Below, piece after piece: positions 22,708-34,644 of a stretch of 64,000 nt of DNA. Under the pieces are notes generated by a model, which was not told where the DNA came from, made no database searches, and saw only the letters and a program-made list of their open reading frames with translations. Where the stretch lies: assembly GCA_024803745.1 (NCBI GenBank), contig JANJXV010000030.1, positions 2,747,001 through 2,811,000 of the forward strand, in the 5' to 3' direction. The DNA comes from Megascapheus bottae (taxonomy: Eukaryota; Chordata; Mammalia; Rodentia; Geomyidae). The position numbers and the translations under genes were made by a program. Within the stretch, counting starts at the first letter, position 1. Each line of letters begins with the position of its first letter.

Positions 22708-23329
22708 AAGCAGAGTGATAGAGTCAACATTGCCTGAGGTTTAGGCTCTTGTGGTATTTATGGTGGCTCATCCACTTGTTGCATGCTTGTGTGTTATAGT
22801 CCCGGACACTGAAGAGGCCTCTGCCTTGTTAGACCAGTGCTGTACAACACGACATCATCCCTCAGTGTTTGGAAATAAAAAGCAGTGGTTGAAAATTGTA
22901 AAACTTGTGATTCATCTGTGAAACAGAATAAAGCAAATAAAGGTGGAAGCATCTCTCTCAAAGGGATTCTCTTGTTTATTTGTTTTGCTTTCATGAGAGA
23001 ATATCACCCAAGAAACATGATATAAGGTTAAAAGTATGTGTACCGGTTGGAAATTAACTATATACCTAAGTATTTCTACTTGGAAGATAGTTTGTACCCC
23101 CGCCCCAATTTGTATGGTATTTTTTTAAATGTGACAGATGTATATTATTTCTATAAATAGAGCTTCCAGTATGACAATTAAGTATACTTTTTAAAAGAAA
23201 TGATATTTAAACCTAGACCTTTAAAATATTTGGAGACAACATAAAAAAATCTAAAAAAACTTTATCTTGGGCAGTTGTGCTCAGTTTTGCTCTATCACTT
23301 GTTTTATACTTTGCAGCTTCCTTCTACAC
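22708..23329. other. non-coding stretch, no gene seen
   Basis: AT-rich unique sequence. Confidence 0.5.
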
Positions 23330-23560
23330 TGAGTATTTTTCAGACAGGGTCTTGCATGTTTGCCCAGGGCGAGCCTGGATCCTAACCCATCAGTCTGTTA
23401 CAGTTCCTGCATTTCTGGGATTCCATGCATAGACCACCAAGACTGGCTTATTTGCTAAAATGGAGAGCCTTGCTAACGTCTTGTCAAGGTTGGTTTTTCA
23501 ATCCTCTGTGATCTATGTAGCTGGGACAATAGGAGTGAGTCACTGTACCTGTTCAAATTT
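23330..23560 (-). mobile_element. two old antisense B1-like monomers
   Basis: First unit: 'cagacagggtcttgcatg', 'ctgggattccatgcatag'. Second unit: 'ggttggtttttcaatcctc', 'gtagctgggacaatagg', 'gagtcactgtacc'. Both follow the antisense B1 order, so this looks like a decayed B1 dimer. Confidence 0.6.
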
Positions 23561-23584
23561 ACCTGTTAAAATGGGGCTTTAATA

Positions 23585-23903
23585 TAACGAATGATTGTTG
23601 TCCTTAATGTACTATGTTGTCTCTCATCTCCTTTGCTGTTCCTTGGTTATCTCATATTGTTATAGTATCTCACTTTGTTATCTGATATATTGAATTTATT
23701 TGTATTTGGATATTTGAAATTTGATAGGGAAGGGGGGAAAACCAAGATGGGTAAGGGGTGTGGGGGGGAGGGAAATGGGTACCAAGACATGTATCACGTA
23801 TCAATGTACGTGAATTAATGCACCTTCTATCTGGCAAATATCATGTAACCCTTTTACTAATTACAATAAAAAATGAAAAAAAACCCTAAAAACAAAAAAA
23901 AAT
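23585..23903 (+). mobile_element. 5'-truncated L1 3' UTR with 17-bp target-site duplication
   Basis: Contains the same 3' UTR as the antisense L1 at 10093 ('gattgttgtccttaatgtac', 'ggttatctcatattg', 'gcaccttctatctggc') and ends with AATAAA and an A-rich tail. The 17-base flank 'aaaatggggctttaata' is identical at 23568-23584 and 23904-23920. The left junction reads TT/AAAA, the preferred L1 endonuclease site. Confidence 0.93.
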
Positions 23904-23920
23904 AAAATGGGGCTTTAATA

Positions 23921-24135
23921 GCTAGGCACTGGGGGCCCATTCCTGTAAGCCTAGCTACTCAGGAGGCTAAAATCTGAGGATCATGGTTCAAGGCCAACCC
24001 CAGGCACAAAAGTCAATTAACCACCAGAAAACTGGAAGTGGCACCGTGGCTCAAGTGGTAGAGCACTAGCCTGGAGCTACAGAGCTCAGGGACAGTGCCC
24101 AGGCCCAGATTCAAGCCCATGACTGACCCCCCCCC
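23921..24135 (+). mobile_element. B1-Geo SINE inserted next to the L1 at a re-used target
   Basis: B1 head ('gtaagcctagctactcagg'), shortened linker, Geo half ('gtggctcaagtggtagagc' to 'agattcaagcccatgac'). The tail is a run of Cs instead of As. A third, imperfect copy of the L1 target ('aaataggggcttta') follows at 24136-24149, so the SINE used the right-hand duplication left by the L1 as its own target, or the reverse. Confidence 0.88.
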
Positions 24136-24171
24136 AAATAGGGGCTTTATTCTTATTTTAGACTGATTCTG

Positions 24172-24235
24172 GGTATACCAGAGTACCTATGCATGCAAGG
24201 CAAGTCTTGAACTACTGAACTACATTCCTACCCAA
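24172..24235 (-). mobile_element. ID-like SINE fragment, antisense
   Basis: 'accagagtacctatgcatg', 'caaggcaagtcttgaacta' and 'gaactacattcctaccc' match the reverse complement of an ID monomer in order. Confidence 0.6.
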
Positions 24236-24267
24236 ATACACTTACCAGATAGGTGTGTGTGTGCTGA

Positions 24268-24312
24268 TCCAGGTTCTTAAACTTAGGGCCTAGCTGCCGC
24301 CCCTGAGCTTTT
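24268..24312 (-). mobile_element. Geo-type SINE fragment, antisense
   Basis: 'aacttagggcctagctgcc' and 'cctgagctttttga' match the start of an antisense Geo half. The rest is missing where the next old SINE begins. Confidence 0.5.
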
Positions 24313-24314
24313 TG

Positions 24315-24576
24315 ATATGGAAAATAGGAGGATCATGATTTAAGGTCAACCCAACCAAAAGTAAAATGCTGTAAGAATCAATAAAGTAAACATGGAGGCA
24401 CGCGGCTGTAATGTCTTGCCATGTGAGACATAAATAGGAGTATTGTGGTCTGAGGCCAACCCCAGGAAAAAATGGGAGATTTGGGGGTTTGGGGAACATG
24501 CCTTAAGAGACAGAGCACTTGCCTAGCAAGCAAAAGGCCCTGAATCAAAACTCCAGTATTACCAAGAGATTTTTTA
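24315..24576 (+). mobile_element. old B1-dID type SINE
   Basis: B1-like part repeated ('ggatcatgatttaaggtca', 'catggaggcacgcggctg', 'ctgaggccaaccccagg'), then an ID-type right half ('gagacagagcacttgcctag', 'caagcaaaaggccctgaa', 'aaactccagtattacc'). It is useful for comparison: this right half lacks the extra block that marks the Geo monomer. Confidence 0.7.
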
Positions 24577-27424
24577 AATTAGATGATTGATTAAAATAAA
24601 CAAATAGAAATTTACAAAACCAAGAAGGAAGTACGATTTTCCTTCTGGAATCATCTTCTTTTCAATGATGCAGGTAAGTTCCTATAATTGTGTATCCTCA
24701 CAGGAATTAGAAATGCTCTCAGGGTGTCTTCAAGTTTTATAACCTATTCATCACCATGGTGACAATAGCAATAGAACTTCTCCATTTAAAACATCTTAAC
24801 ACAAAATGCCACTGTTTGGGTTTTTTTAAAGGTAAATAAATATAATTGGTTTAAGTTGTTCTTTCATGAGCAAAGATGCAGCCTCTTTCAAATTCATTGA
24901 TTTAATGAACCCCGTTTTCCTATATGACTACCATTACTCTTGGGGATGGAGGTGTGAACAAATGTCAACAGAAGGCAAGACTGGGTAGCCATGGGTTTTT
25001 TTTTAATTAAATACCAAGAAAAACTTCAGGAAGAAATATTTTCAGAACAATACCCTATGAACAGAAGATTTTGTGAGCTGTCGAAATGGAAGGCTCAAAG
25101 GGTTGGCATCTTATCCTGTGGAGTTTACTGTGGGAGGCACACTGGGGAGATGGTGCTGAGATGTGATTTATTGTCAGTTGACACAGAGAAAGCTGGCTGA
25201 CCTGGGAATGTTGGCAGACTTTGGTCTGTCACTCAGGAGCTCACCTCTGACCACTGATACTACTTCTGTGCCAACTCAAAAAATTCTAGGTCTTTTTTAC
25301 TAAGATCTGGCTGGAATAGAATCAATTTCCTCATGCCCCGTGTCTCAGTTGTTCTGAAATGCAGTCCCAAGGGTCAGGAGTGGGGCAGAATGTCAGCTAT
25401 GAGCTGCATCTTGGAGCTTCAGGCTTTTGAGAGCACCATGGTTATGAGAGTCAGAATTGCTGAACCTAAGTTAGAAGAAAAGGTAGTGTATTTTCAACCA
25501 AAGGGGCTGTCCTGGGTGGAGGATCGTGAACTAATGGAAAACGTCCACAGAACAGTTTACTCTGTTAGTGAAAGAATGGCAAGTGTGGATTCTGTTGAAA
25601 ACCCCTTTTAGAGCTTTCCAGCAGGCAGCCATGAGTTTGCTTTGGAGTATAACACACAACTGTGAATACAGAGGTCTGCACAGATTTTCTTGTACCGTTA
25701 TCAAATTGCATTAGGGGCTACATCTTTTTACCAAAGGGAGAGAGAGTGGTCCTCACTCCGGGAAACTGAGTCTGTAAACATACAGAATGTACATGTTCTA
25801 TGCATCAACTTATTTTTTAACCAACTTTATGCTGGCATGGAATTTTGTATCAAATGGTATGTTTTATTTGGAGTCCCTCCCCTCAATTTTAACTTTCTTT
25901 CATAAATTCCAAATGGTTTGCAATACAAACTTGAATTCTCTCCTTGATCTGGGGAGACATCCACTTTGCTGTAATTCTTATGATAATCTAAGTGCCTTTT
26001 ACACAAAAGAAATGGATTTTTATTCCAACTCTGTATTGAGCTAAATTCCGTTGGCGATAAATTAAGCGTGTCTTTTCCAGTTTAAATTGGGGTCCACTGA
26101 GATGTCAGAAGACAAATGCCTGGCTACGCATAAATTATAGGAAGATTACCAGAAGGCCTTAGCATTCTCTGTCTCTGCAAGCAAGTCACATGTGAGATTT
26201 TCCATAGGTGTGCAAACCTATTTACTAGAAGCTTATGAAAGCATGTAATAACAGGAAGACAAAATGTATTTACCTTTGCTTGATCTCTAATAATTAGGAA
26301 GATTCTTAGTTAACCCTCCCATCGGACCAAAATTCTCAGTGGGAACCACTTTACAGAGGCACAAGTGATAGTCATAATTAAATAAGATTTTTTTCAGGTT
26401 AATTAATGCTAGCGAGGCTAAGAAGCAGTGACGAAGTCAAATTGAAAGTTTAATATTAGAGGAAAAGAAGAATTTCAGAGATCAGAAAAAGTATTTTAAT
26501 GTACATGTGGGTGCCAAAATAAATATTGCAACTTACTCATGGAGATCTTGGGGTGAGGGTGTCATATTAGTGTGTAAATATCAGTCAGGAATGCATGCGG
26601 GTTAGGGAGGCTCAGTCTGGTGCCTGTGGGAATGCCGGCACATGCTCTGGTGAACACCATGTGTCACATTGTAGGAGCAGTGGAAGAGATGGCTCTCATT
26701 CCTCTCAGTCCTGGGAAGTGTGCCTTGAGTAGTAGGTTGTCTCTGCGTAGACTCCGTATATTTAGTTGTAGCAGGCCTTAATCGCTTTAAAGGTTTCAAT
26801 TTAGGGGATTTAATGCTTCTTCATTGTCAACTTTCTTCTTGTTATTATTGAGTAGTTGCAGTTCCATCAGTGGAGTTATGAGTACAATGATGGGTCAATG
26901 TCACCCCTCCATCGTTCTGCCCCAGACTCCCTCCCATCCTGGCCCACAAGTTACATGGTTCATTCTTTACATAGTGTACTCAGAGATACTTCTTTGTAAA
27001 AGACCTTTTGGTAGCACATTTATGTAGGTGTGCAAAGGAACTGCCATTCGCTGAAGCAGTGTAGGAATTCAGCGTGTCTTGCTCACGCTCACCCTTCCAC
27101 AGTTCTCACCCACCCCTCCGAACCCACCTTCATTCCAGGCCATGAATTTCCCATTACCTCTTTTGCCTTTTAACAAAATATTTTATGTGTACACTGCATC
27201 TTGCTCTGCATCATCCTTTCAACATCTTAAACCCCACTCTTTGACTCACCCCTGCCCTTATATTTCCCATATATATATGTGTATATACACACACATGTAC
27301 ACACACACACACACATATATATAATGCATTCTGACCTGTATTCTACTCTCATCCCCCTTCATGTTTTAGCCCCTCTTCCCTTGATGCCACCATCCCTTCT
27401 TGCAATGTACCCACTTCCTAGGGC
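24577..27424. other. mostly unique non-coding stretch
   Basis: No gene recognised. A 92-codon frame at 25333-25611 (+) has ordinary composition but no recognised domain and no acceptor or donor I trust. Poly-pyrimidine-rich sequence at 26.8-27.4 kb could be an old antisense L1 3' region, not provable here. Confidence 0.45.
27269..27323. repeat. (TA)n/(CA)n compound microsatellite
   Basis: TA, GT/TA, CA and TA blocks in succession. Confidence 0.9.
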
Positions 27425-27535
27425 TTTGACAAGTTCATATTAAGCGAAGTAAGCCAGACCTTTTGTGGTAATTACAATGTGCCCATCCATCTATAAGTGG
27501 TGAGTAGGAGGTTAAAAATGAATTAACTGATGTGT
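27425..27535 (+). mobile_element. L1 fragment, end of ORF2 / 3' UTR
   Basis: 'ttaagcgaagtaagccagac' is a conserved L1 landmark near the ORF2 end, followed at the expected distance by 'atctataagtggtgag'. No ends or duplications identified. Confidence 0.6.
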
Positions 27536-28937
27536 AACAGACTCCAGGCTACAGTCCTTAAACCAAGATACCTGGTCATATTGCAGGTTTCCTGAGTTTT
27601 TGTTGTTGTTGCTGTTTTAAGAAATGTTGCTTGGTCAAAGTAAGTCACTTTGATATGGCTTCCTCTCCCTTCATTTGTGCAAAGGGTCATGGAATAGATT
27701 CTTGACGCGGCTCCAGCAAGCCGTCTTCCTCCTCTCCAGGCCTGTCATTTATCCCTGCATTGACTTCAGGTTGGGCCCCACCGCTGGACATAAATTTAAG
27801 TCAGCAGACACAGAGGGTGGGTCACTACCGGACGGGTGCTGAGGGAAGGCACTGGACTTCCCGTCTTGAACGACTGCCATGAGCAGATGCTTCAAAGACC
27901 GATCCCACTCACTGCCGGAGGAGAGAACATGTGCTGGGCTGAAGGGTATTACCACCAGCTAGGAGCAAGAGGCAGGCACCCCCTGAAGAGGACTGCAGAG
28001 GAGGCAGCCCAGGAACCTACACCAGATTTCCAGCTGAAGAGCCTAATGGTGCATGCTTCCCCCTTTCATGGATCTCGATGGGGGAGAGAGGGAAGGGGTG
28101 GGATTAGGATACAGTGGCGAATAGCAATGAGGTAAAAAGCCAATCGGATGATGAGCTGTGGTGAATATCAATCTCAAGATCTACAGAGCACAAATCCAGC
28201 AGAGCTCTCTGCCTTTCTGAGAAGGGTTCACTGCGTTTCTAAAGGAATACATTTTTTTTTCTAACCTTCCCTTTCCTCCCACTTAAACATTTCTATTTAG
28301 TAGAATCACACTGTGGATTCTTACTGATTTCTGGTTCATGTTTCAGGTTTTAATTTGCTATTTGCATGTGCAAATTGGTTTTGCCTAGATGCCATAAACC
28401 ATATCTGCTTATGAAATGTTACCTTCCAAGATATAATCACTTTAAAATATCCTGTGATCGTTAGCTCTCCTCTTACAGGGTTTTGTGCATCGCAGACATC
28501 TGATCAGGCTCAATCAGCAATAATCAGGCAGTATTTACCATTCTCCCAGGCTCCAAACGCTGACATCTGGCTCGTGAGATCAGGTGGCTTGTGCAGAAGC
28601 TTCTGCATGATTACTTGATGAATAAATATGAATACCTATAGGTAATACTAAACCTTCAAAAGCAACTTAAGCCATCCAAAGGAAATACTGCTGCTTTTTC
28701 TCCTCCATCTTTTCCTACACTTCCAATATATTCCCCTTAGAGCTACTGGCAGAGATGAATAGAGAGAAAGTAATTCATTTTCTTAGGTTGAATGGGGAAA
28801 AAATTACCTCTAGCTTAGTTTTTGAGCCTCTTACCTATTTTTTTCAGCAGCTTATCACCCAGTTATGAAGGTCTTTGTGACTTGGGAGAAGGAATGAAGA
28901 GGTGTGAGGAGATTTTAACACAGGCTCATTATACATT
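27536..28937. other. non-coding stretch with a candidate conserved block
   Basis: 27.7-28.1 kb is GC-richer with overlapping frames on both strands. 28470-28660 is repeat-free and contains several short AT/GC motifs and no open frame, a candidate regulatory block. Confidence 0.4.
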
Positions 28938-29038
28938 GCTTCAATCATTTAACAAATAATTCCAAGTGTCTATTATACCTCATCACCGTTCCAATGTCCT
29001 AGAGATTCAGGACCAAACAAGATGGGCGCAGATTCTCA
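28938..29038 (-). mobile_element. L2 LINE 3' end remnant, antisense
   Basis: 'atttaacaaataattccaag', 'gtctattatacctcatcac' and 'ccaatgtcctagagattcag' followed by 'aaacaagat' match the order of the antisense L2 3' end. Highly diverged, as expected for this ancient family. Confidence 0.5.
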
Positions 29039-29039
29039 C

Positions 29040-30004
29040 CTTTGGAGGCCAGTTTCTTCATTATCTTCTGCGGTGACCCAGGGGACGGCAGGATTATCAC
29101 TGCTGGACTCCACCTCAAGCTGCAGACTGCTATGGGCAACTTTGCATCTCCACCAACCAGAGGCTAGGAGCTGAGACTCTATGTCCAGGATTTGTGGGAG
29201 CGCAGAAGCTGTGCCCCAGCATGCAGGAGGAATGTGCTGGGAATGACGGGAGGAAGAAGGGCTTTTCTTGTCCTTTCTGTGAGGGGTGGTAGCTGCCCGC
29301 ACCAGAGGACTGGCCTGCAGCTAGGCCTTGTAGCTTCTGTGGAGGTCAGAGAAGGAGTGCATGGACTCCTTTAGTGCCATGCCAAGGTACAGGGCGAGAG
29401 CAAAGGACAGACTCTGAGGCCGGCCAGCAGTCAACTCTGGGCTTACCAGCCTGGAAGTTTGGGTCCACCCTGGGCGGGTCAGGGTGTGGGGTGGACGAAC
29501 TGCGGATTCCATGGCACACCCCTCTCCATCAAGGAAAAATCCACCTGCAGGGCCCCCTCTTCCTGGGGGACTGGCCCCCCTCCTGGCCTCGGGGTCACTC
29601 AAGGCCCAGGGATGCAGGTGAAGACACCTTGGCTAGCGAGGGGTAGCCAGGGGTCCCCTGCGGGTCTGTCCAGTGGACAGTGGGCAGGAGCGCGGGGCAG
29701 GGTGGAGTGGGCGCCAGGGCTCACGTTTCACAGGTCATGGAGGGCCCTGAGGGAGGTGGCTGCCTCTTCTGCAGGGTGCGACTTGGAGAATTCCAGACCT
29801 TCTGTCCTGAAGGCCTCTGGGGAGGGGAACCTCGTGGGAGGATGTGGGTCCAGTCAGTGTCACCAAAGAGGACAGAGGGAGGCGGACATCAGCCCGCGAA
29901 GCCTGATAGGGAAGTCTGCACACGCTAGGGGAAGTCTGAAGCCAGGCCTGCACACACTAGGGGAGTGTGTGTGTGCGTGTGTGGAGAGAGGGAGCAATTC
30001 TTGA
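29040..30004. other. GC-rich patch, no recognised gene
   Basis: Several frames are open at once on both strands (longest 181 codons at 29459-30004, +). This is what high GC with few stop codons gives. CpG is sparse, so it does not look like a CpG island. A GT run lies at 29965-29983, preceded by a near-duplicate of about 22 bases ('tgcacac.ctaggggaa' type) around 29918-29967. Confidence 0.5.
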
Positions 30005-31261
30005 CTGGCCGAATGATGCTGAGAAATGTCAGTGAGGGCATACTATACGCAGAATACTGGCTAATCCATGCTATTTTTAAAAATAAGCTCTCTGGTAACT
30101 CGTTACATGTTTGAAGACAGAGGTCACTTAACCCCTGACAGGCTGCGGAGATGGTCAGGGAATGGGATATGTGAGTTAAATCAATAGCAGCAACATATTT
30201 CCAGGTGATGGTGGTACTGGGCTTAGTGTGAAAATGATTTTCAGTAATATTAGATTAGAGAACCTGAAACGCGGAAACCTTGGTACTGATGATGTGATAA
30301 CTCACAGATGGATGCCATTCACTGTTTTCCCCTCAAGTGTGGCCCCTGGAAAAAATGACTTATTTGAAGAAACATGTGAAATAGAATCATAGGAAAATTG
30401 TTTTATTCATTAGCAGGTCTGTATGATAGGATTATCTACAATAGTTGGTCTTTAGTTTGAATCTACATCCACTCCTATTAAGTTTTTGCAGCTTATAAAA
30501 ATATAACTCACATTGTATAGACTCAGATTACTCACAAGGGAGCAAATTTATTGAAATGAAATAGGACAATTTTCATACTTTAAGTACTGCACATAATTGT
30601 TTGAGTCTAAAGGAGAAAGCAAATGGAGAGAGGCTATAAGGAAATAATAAAATTTGGGGCATATGTGGAAATGTATTATGTGGGTAAATCAAACAACACT
30701 ACCCATGAAGAAACATATGAATTACAGCTTTAATTAAATGCACATTTAACTGGGCATTTTTATTTAATTTTTAAAGACAAACCATAGTGGTAATAACGTT
30801 ATAAAGTCGTCATCTATCTTAACACAGGCCAGATCTTATGTAGCTTGGAAATTCAAAACGGAAGACAGGATTTAAACTTGTACCATGTTCTAAATACTAA
30901 TCATAGCATCACACCAATAATTAATATGAATGACTAAGGATGGCAAAAGAGCTACAATATTTATCTTCTTGATTCTTTCACCCCACCAAGATATAAAGAA
31001 AACTTAAACTTTCTGATTTTTGTGATTCAGTACTTCTCATGTTATAAAGGGGTAATATTCTTGATAAAGCACAGCATTTAATATTACTCCATCTAAAATT
31101 CATTATTTTAAAAACACCTTGGTATTCTTCATTGTGCTTCTAAATTCAGTTAGAAAGTTTCATAAAGCTTTCAAATGGATGAGTATTTGTAATTACTATA
31201 AAAATTTTGAGCCATATGGTGTATTCTCACGATGAGTCACATTCTTGGGGAGAAATCATTA
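30005..31261. other. AT-rich non-coding stretch
   Basis: No repeat, exon or long open frame recognised. Confidence 0.55.
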
Positions 31262-31440
31262 CTATTTTGGGGCCTATTATGTGTCAGGCATTGTCAAAGT
31301 CATGCAGATTTTACGCTTCAATGTCACACGATCCCTATGGCTAAATCAGGAAACTTAGCACAAAGATAAGTCACCAGTCAGTGTGGACAGAAGGTCTGAC
31401 ATCCAGGTTTGAATGATTCCACGTCACATCCTTTTTCCTC
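31262..31440 (+). mobile_element. MIR SINE remnant
   Basis: 'cctattatgtgtcaggcatt', 'aatcaggaaacttagcacaa', 'gataagtcaccagtcagtg' and 'gacatccaggtttgaatg' follow the MIR core and 3' part in order. Ancient mammalian tRNA-derived SINE. Confidence 0.75.
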
Positions 31441-34400
31441 TCCAGCTCTTCCCCCACTGTTTGCTAATATTTCCAAACGATTGTATCATATAAAACTCAT
31501 AGAAAGCTTATAGGATAAGCTTTCAAATTATTTTGAGGTTTCATCACCATAGTTACTTGTGGTAGTTACTTTTGTGGATGCATCAAGAATGTAAGCAAAG
31601 AAAGAAGACAACCCAAAACATTTTCAGAAAGGACACCCTTGTCCAAACACTTGAGTCAGAAGGAAACTATAGAGACCATGTCTTGTATTCATTTCTAGTT
31701 CCGTGAATTTTTCCAACTTGTTTTGGTCTCTGTACTATAGGTTCTTAATGTCCTGTTCTAGAATGACTGCTTCCTAGAATTTATTAGATTTATATATGCA
31801 TACAGAGTGAGGTTAACTTATGAGCTGAAGGTACCAGATACTTTTGAAGAAGGAATTAGCAACTTCACATTCTTATGTTGTTCAGTGAATTAATTCAAAT
31901 AGAAGTACTTAGTCTTGCCCAGACTGGAAGAACAATCCAGATCTGGAAGATATTTTCAACTCAGTTCTGGGGAAATGCTTTGCTCTGTCTTCCTGTCATT
32001 GTTAATCCAGTTCTCTTTGAACTGTGGTGATTGTGGAGTTGGGTAAGGAAAATATTGCTTTACAAATGGCAGGGGCCCATGAAATCTAGACATTTTGGAG
32101 GCAGGCTGAATTGTCCTGAAATCTACTGTGAAACAGGAGATTTTGGATGAGCTATGAGTTGACTAGATGAAAAATAACAGAATTTTTCCCCCAATGAAGG
32201 TGGCCATTCACAAGTATAATTGAGAATAATCAAATATTTTTAAAAGATTGGTAGCTAGGAAGATAGATGCCAAATAATATTATTACTTCTAGTGTGAAGG
32301 TCACTCACTGATTTTCACATGGACATTGCAAAATAACAGTGACAAGTTAGGAAGCATTGGTCACTAATAAATTTTAAGCTTTGTCTAAATGCTTACATAC
32401 AATAAAGACTTTGCATATTGTATTTCTGTGTATTGATGGGAAATGAAATCTCAATTTGCTTGATTGCCTTGGGACACTTGAAGGTTGAGACTGACCGATC
32501 AGATTATCAGAACTCTCAACATCCTTAAGAACATTTGAGACCCAGTATTCTTATTCTACATTTACCAAGAGTTTTTGTATATTGATTTTGTTTTAAAGTA
32601 AGCACGTTGACATCATGAGTATTCCAGAAGTCTGGGAAGTTGCAACTTTGAGTGTTAGTAAACAATATAAATAAAAAATATAAAACTCTGGCTTATCATC
32701 CAGTAAAGAAGTACTTTATTCTTCATAGTTTCCCCAACCTGGACGCACAAAGATAAAAGCATACCCGACTTTGAATGATGATAACATTTTTAAATTTCAG
32801 ATCTCTGTTGGTACTTGCCCCCCAAACAGTCAGTAGGATATCTTTAAGTTTTGCAAAGTTACAGCTCCTTCATGGTTTATAATGAGAGTAGAGCTCTCCC
32901 TCACAAACCCTCAGTCACAACATGAAAGTTTCTTTTTTTTTTTAAATCATTTCTTTTCTTGAACCTGTGTTCTGGGGGAAAATTAATGTGAGGATAATTA
33001 TGAGCTCATTAAATGAACCTACAAAATAAATGTTGTACAAGCCATGGGATTACAGGGAAGATGGGGTGCTAAATAGATTCTGTAAGACATTTTGTGATTC
33101 AAAAGGTCAGAAATGTAGAATGTAATTTGGATTTTATTCATCGTGATAAAAACACATTCAATTGGTTGAACTTTAAAAATGATCATCCCAGTAACAGAAG
33201 AATGAATAAAATAGAAAGTCCACAGTAGCTGTCATGAGTCAAAATGACAGGGAACAATTTTGTTTGGGTAGGTTAGTCATTGTTTAAATCAGCACGGTAA
33301 TCGTGTAACCTTCACTTAGTCGATGTATCACCATTAGCTTCAATCAGACATATTTTGTTGTTAGTCTCCTGTTAGAATAGAAACAGAAATCTAATTACAT
33401 TAAAGGCAATATTTACCTGGCCAGATGAAATGCTAGTTGGACAAGACAGCACTCCTGACATCTGATAATGGAAGGATCCAGGGTGAATAGACTTTGGATT
33501 CACAAAGCTATTATTGATGCCTCTTTGCATAGCAATGATATTGTATTAGTTACAAGTCATTTTTCTGCGCTCTCGGGTACTGGGAAAGAACATACTGATC
33601 TAACATGGTTTTGAACTCACTTTTCAGAACATTCTGTGTATATATTTATACATATTTACACATTCTTATACTTGATTTTTATTTGTATGTTTGTATCTCT
33701 GAGAAAACAGTCTAAATGATTTATGTATCAAAACAAAGTTGGGAAAAATTTATATATAAGAATAACCTATGACAGGTTGATGTTAAGATGGCATTACTTA
33801 ATAGCAGAATTATAATATAATGGCCACATAAAATAGAATTCACAAATAAATATTCTTGTTACTAACATTGACCAAGGTGCTGGTGATGCAGGGGGAGATT
33901 TTCCCTTTAAAATTTAGAAATGTTTTCGAATTATTAGTACTCTGAAGTAGCAAAGTTAGTCATCTGTGTTGGAAGAAATTTGGTCATACAACCTAAAATA
34001 GTCATTGATGGTGTCGCAGGGGCATGAAGAAGAGATATGACCATATTGCAATATACCAAAAGGATCATCGTGATAACAGAACTATTCTGTTTACTTTAAC
34101 GAAAGCCTGGCGTGACTGGCACTGCCTTCCTTGTCTCATTTCTTGCCTAATCTATCAGCAAATTCTGTTGGTTGTCACTTTAACTTAGGCCCGTGCCTTT
34201 GTTATAATCCTCCAGTCACCAGTTGATTGCACACTTGAAACGCCTTCTCTCTGTGTCATCACAGCCCCTTCCTCTGTCCGTCTCTCACAAGGTTTTCTGC
34301 ACATATGGACGCAACGAAAGTCATTTCCCATATCCCATCATCCAGTAGCTCTTTAGTTCTTCCAGAACAAAATTGTTAAATCCCCACCAAGTCTTGCAAA

Positions 34401-34446
34401 TCCTTTCACAAACTTCCTTGCTGTTTTAGCTTTCATTCATTCATTT
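31441..34446. other. long AT-rich unique stretch
   Basis: About 3 kb without a recognised SINE or L1, the longest such run in the window, and without an open frame over 60 codons of interest. It may contain old repeats too diverged to see by eye. Confidence 0.5.
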
Positions 34447-34644
34447 TTTTTTAATGCCAGGCCTGGGGCTTGAACTCAGGGCCCGGGCACTGTTCTTGGA
34501 CACTTTTTGCTCAAGGCTAGCGCTCTGCCACCTGAGTAACAATGCCACTCCTGGCTTTTTCTGTGTGTGTGGTACTGAGGAATGGAACCCAGGGCTTCAT
34601 GCATGCTAGGAGAGCACTCTACCACTAGACTACGCTCTCAGCCC
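34447..34644 (-). mobile_element. full-length IDL-Geo SINE, antisense
   Basis: T-run tail, antisense Geo half ('ggcttgaactcagggccc', 'tttttgctcaaggctagcg'), linker 'tggctttttctgtgtgtgtg', antisense ID-like half ('aatggaacccagggcttc', 'gcatgctaggagagcac'). No obvious duplication. Confidence 0.92.

Noticed and set aside
25333..25611. 92-codon frame (+) with ordinary composition
   Set aside because: No acceptor or donor that fits the frame and no recognised domain. Chance frames of this length are expected in 64 kb.
29459..30004. 181-codon open frame (+)
   Set aside because: Lies in a GC-rich patch where several frames on both strands are open together. No splice sites, domain or codon pattern supports it.
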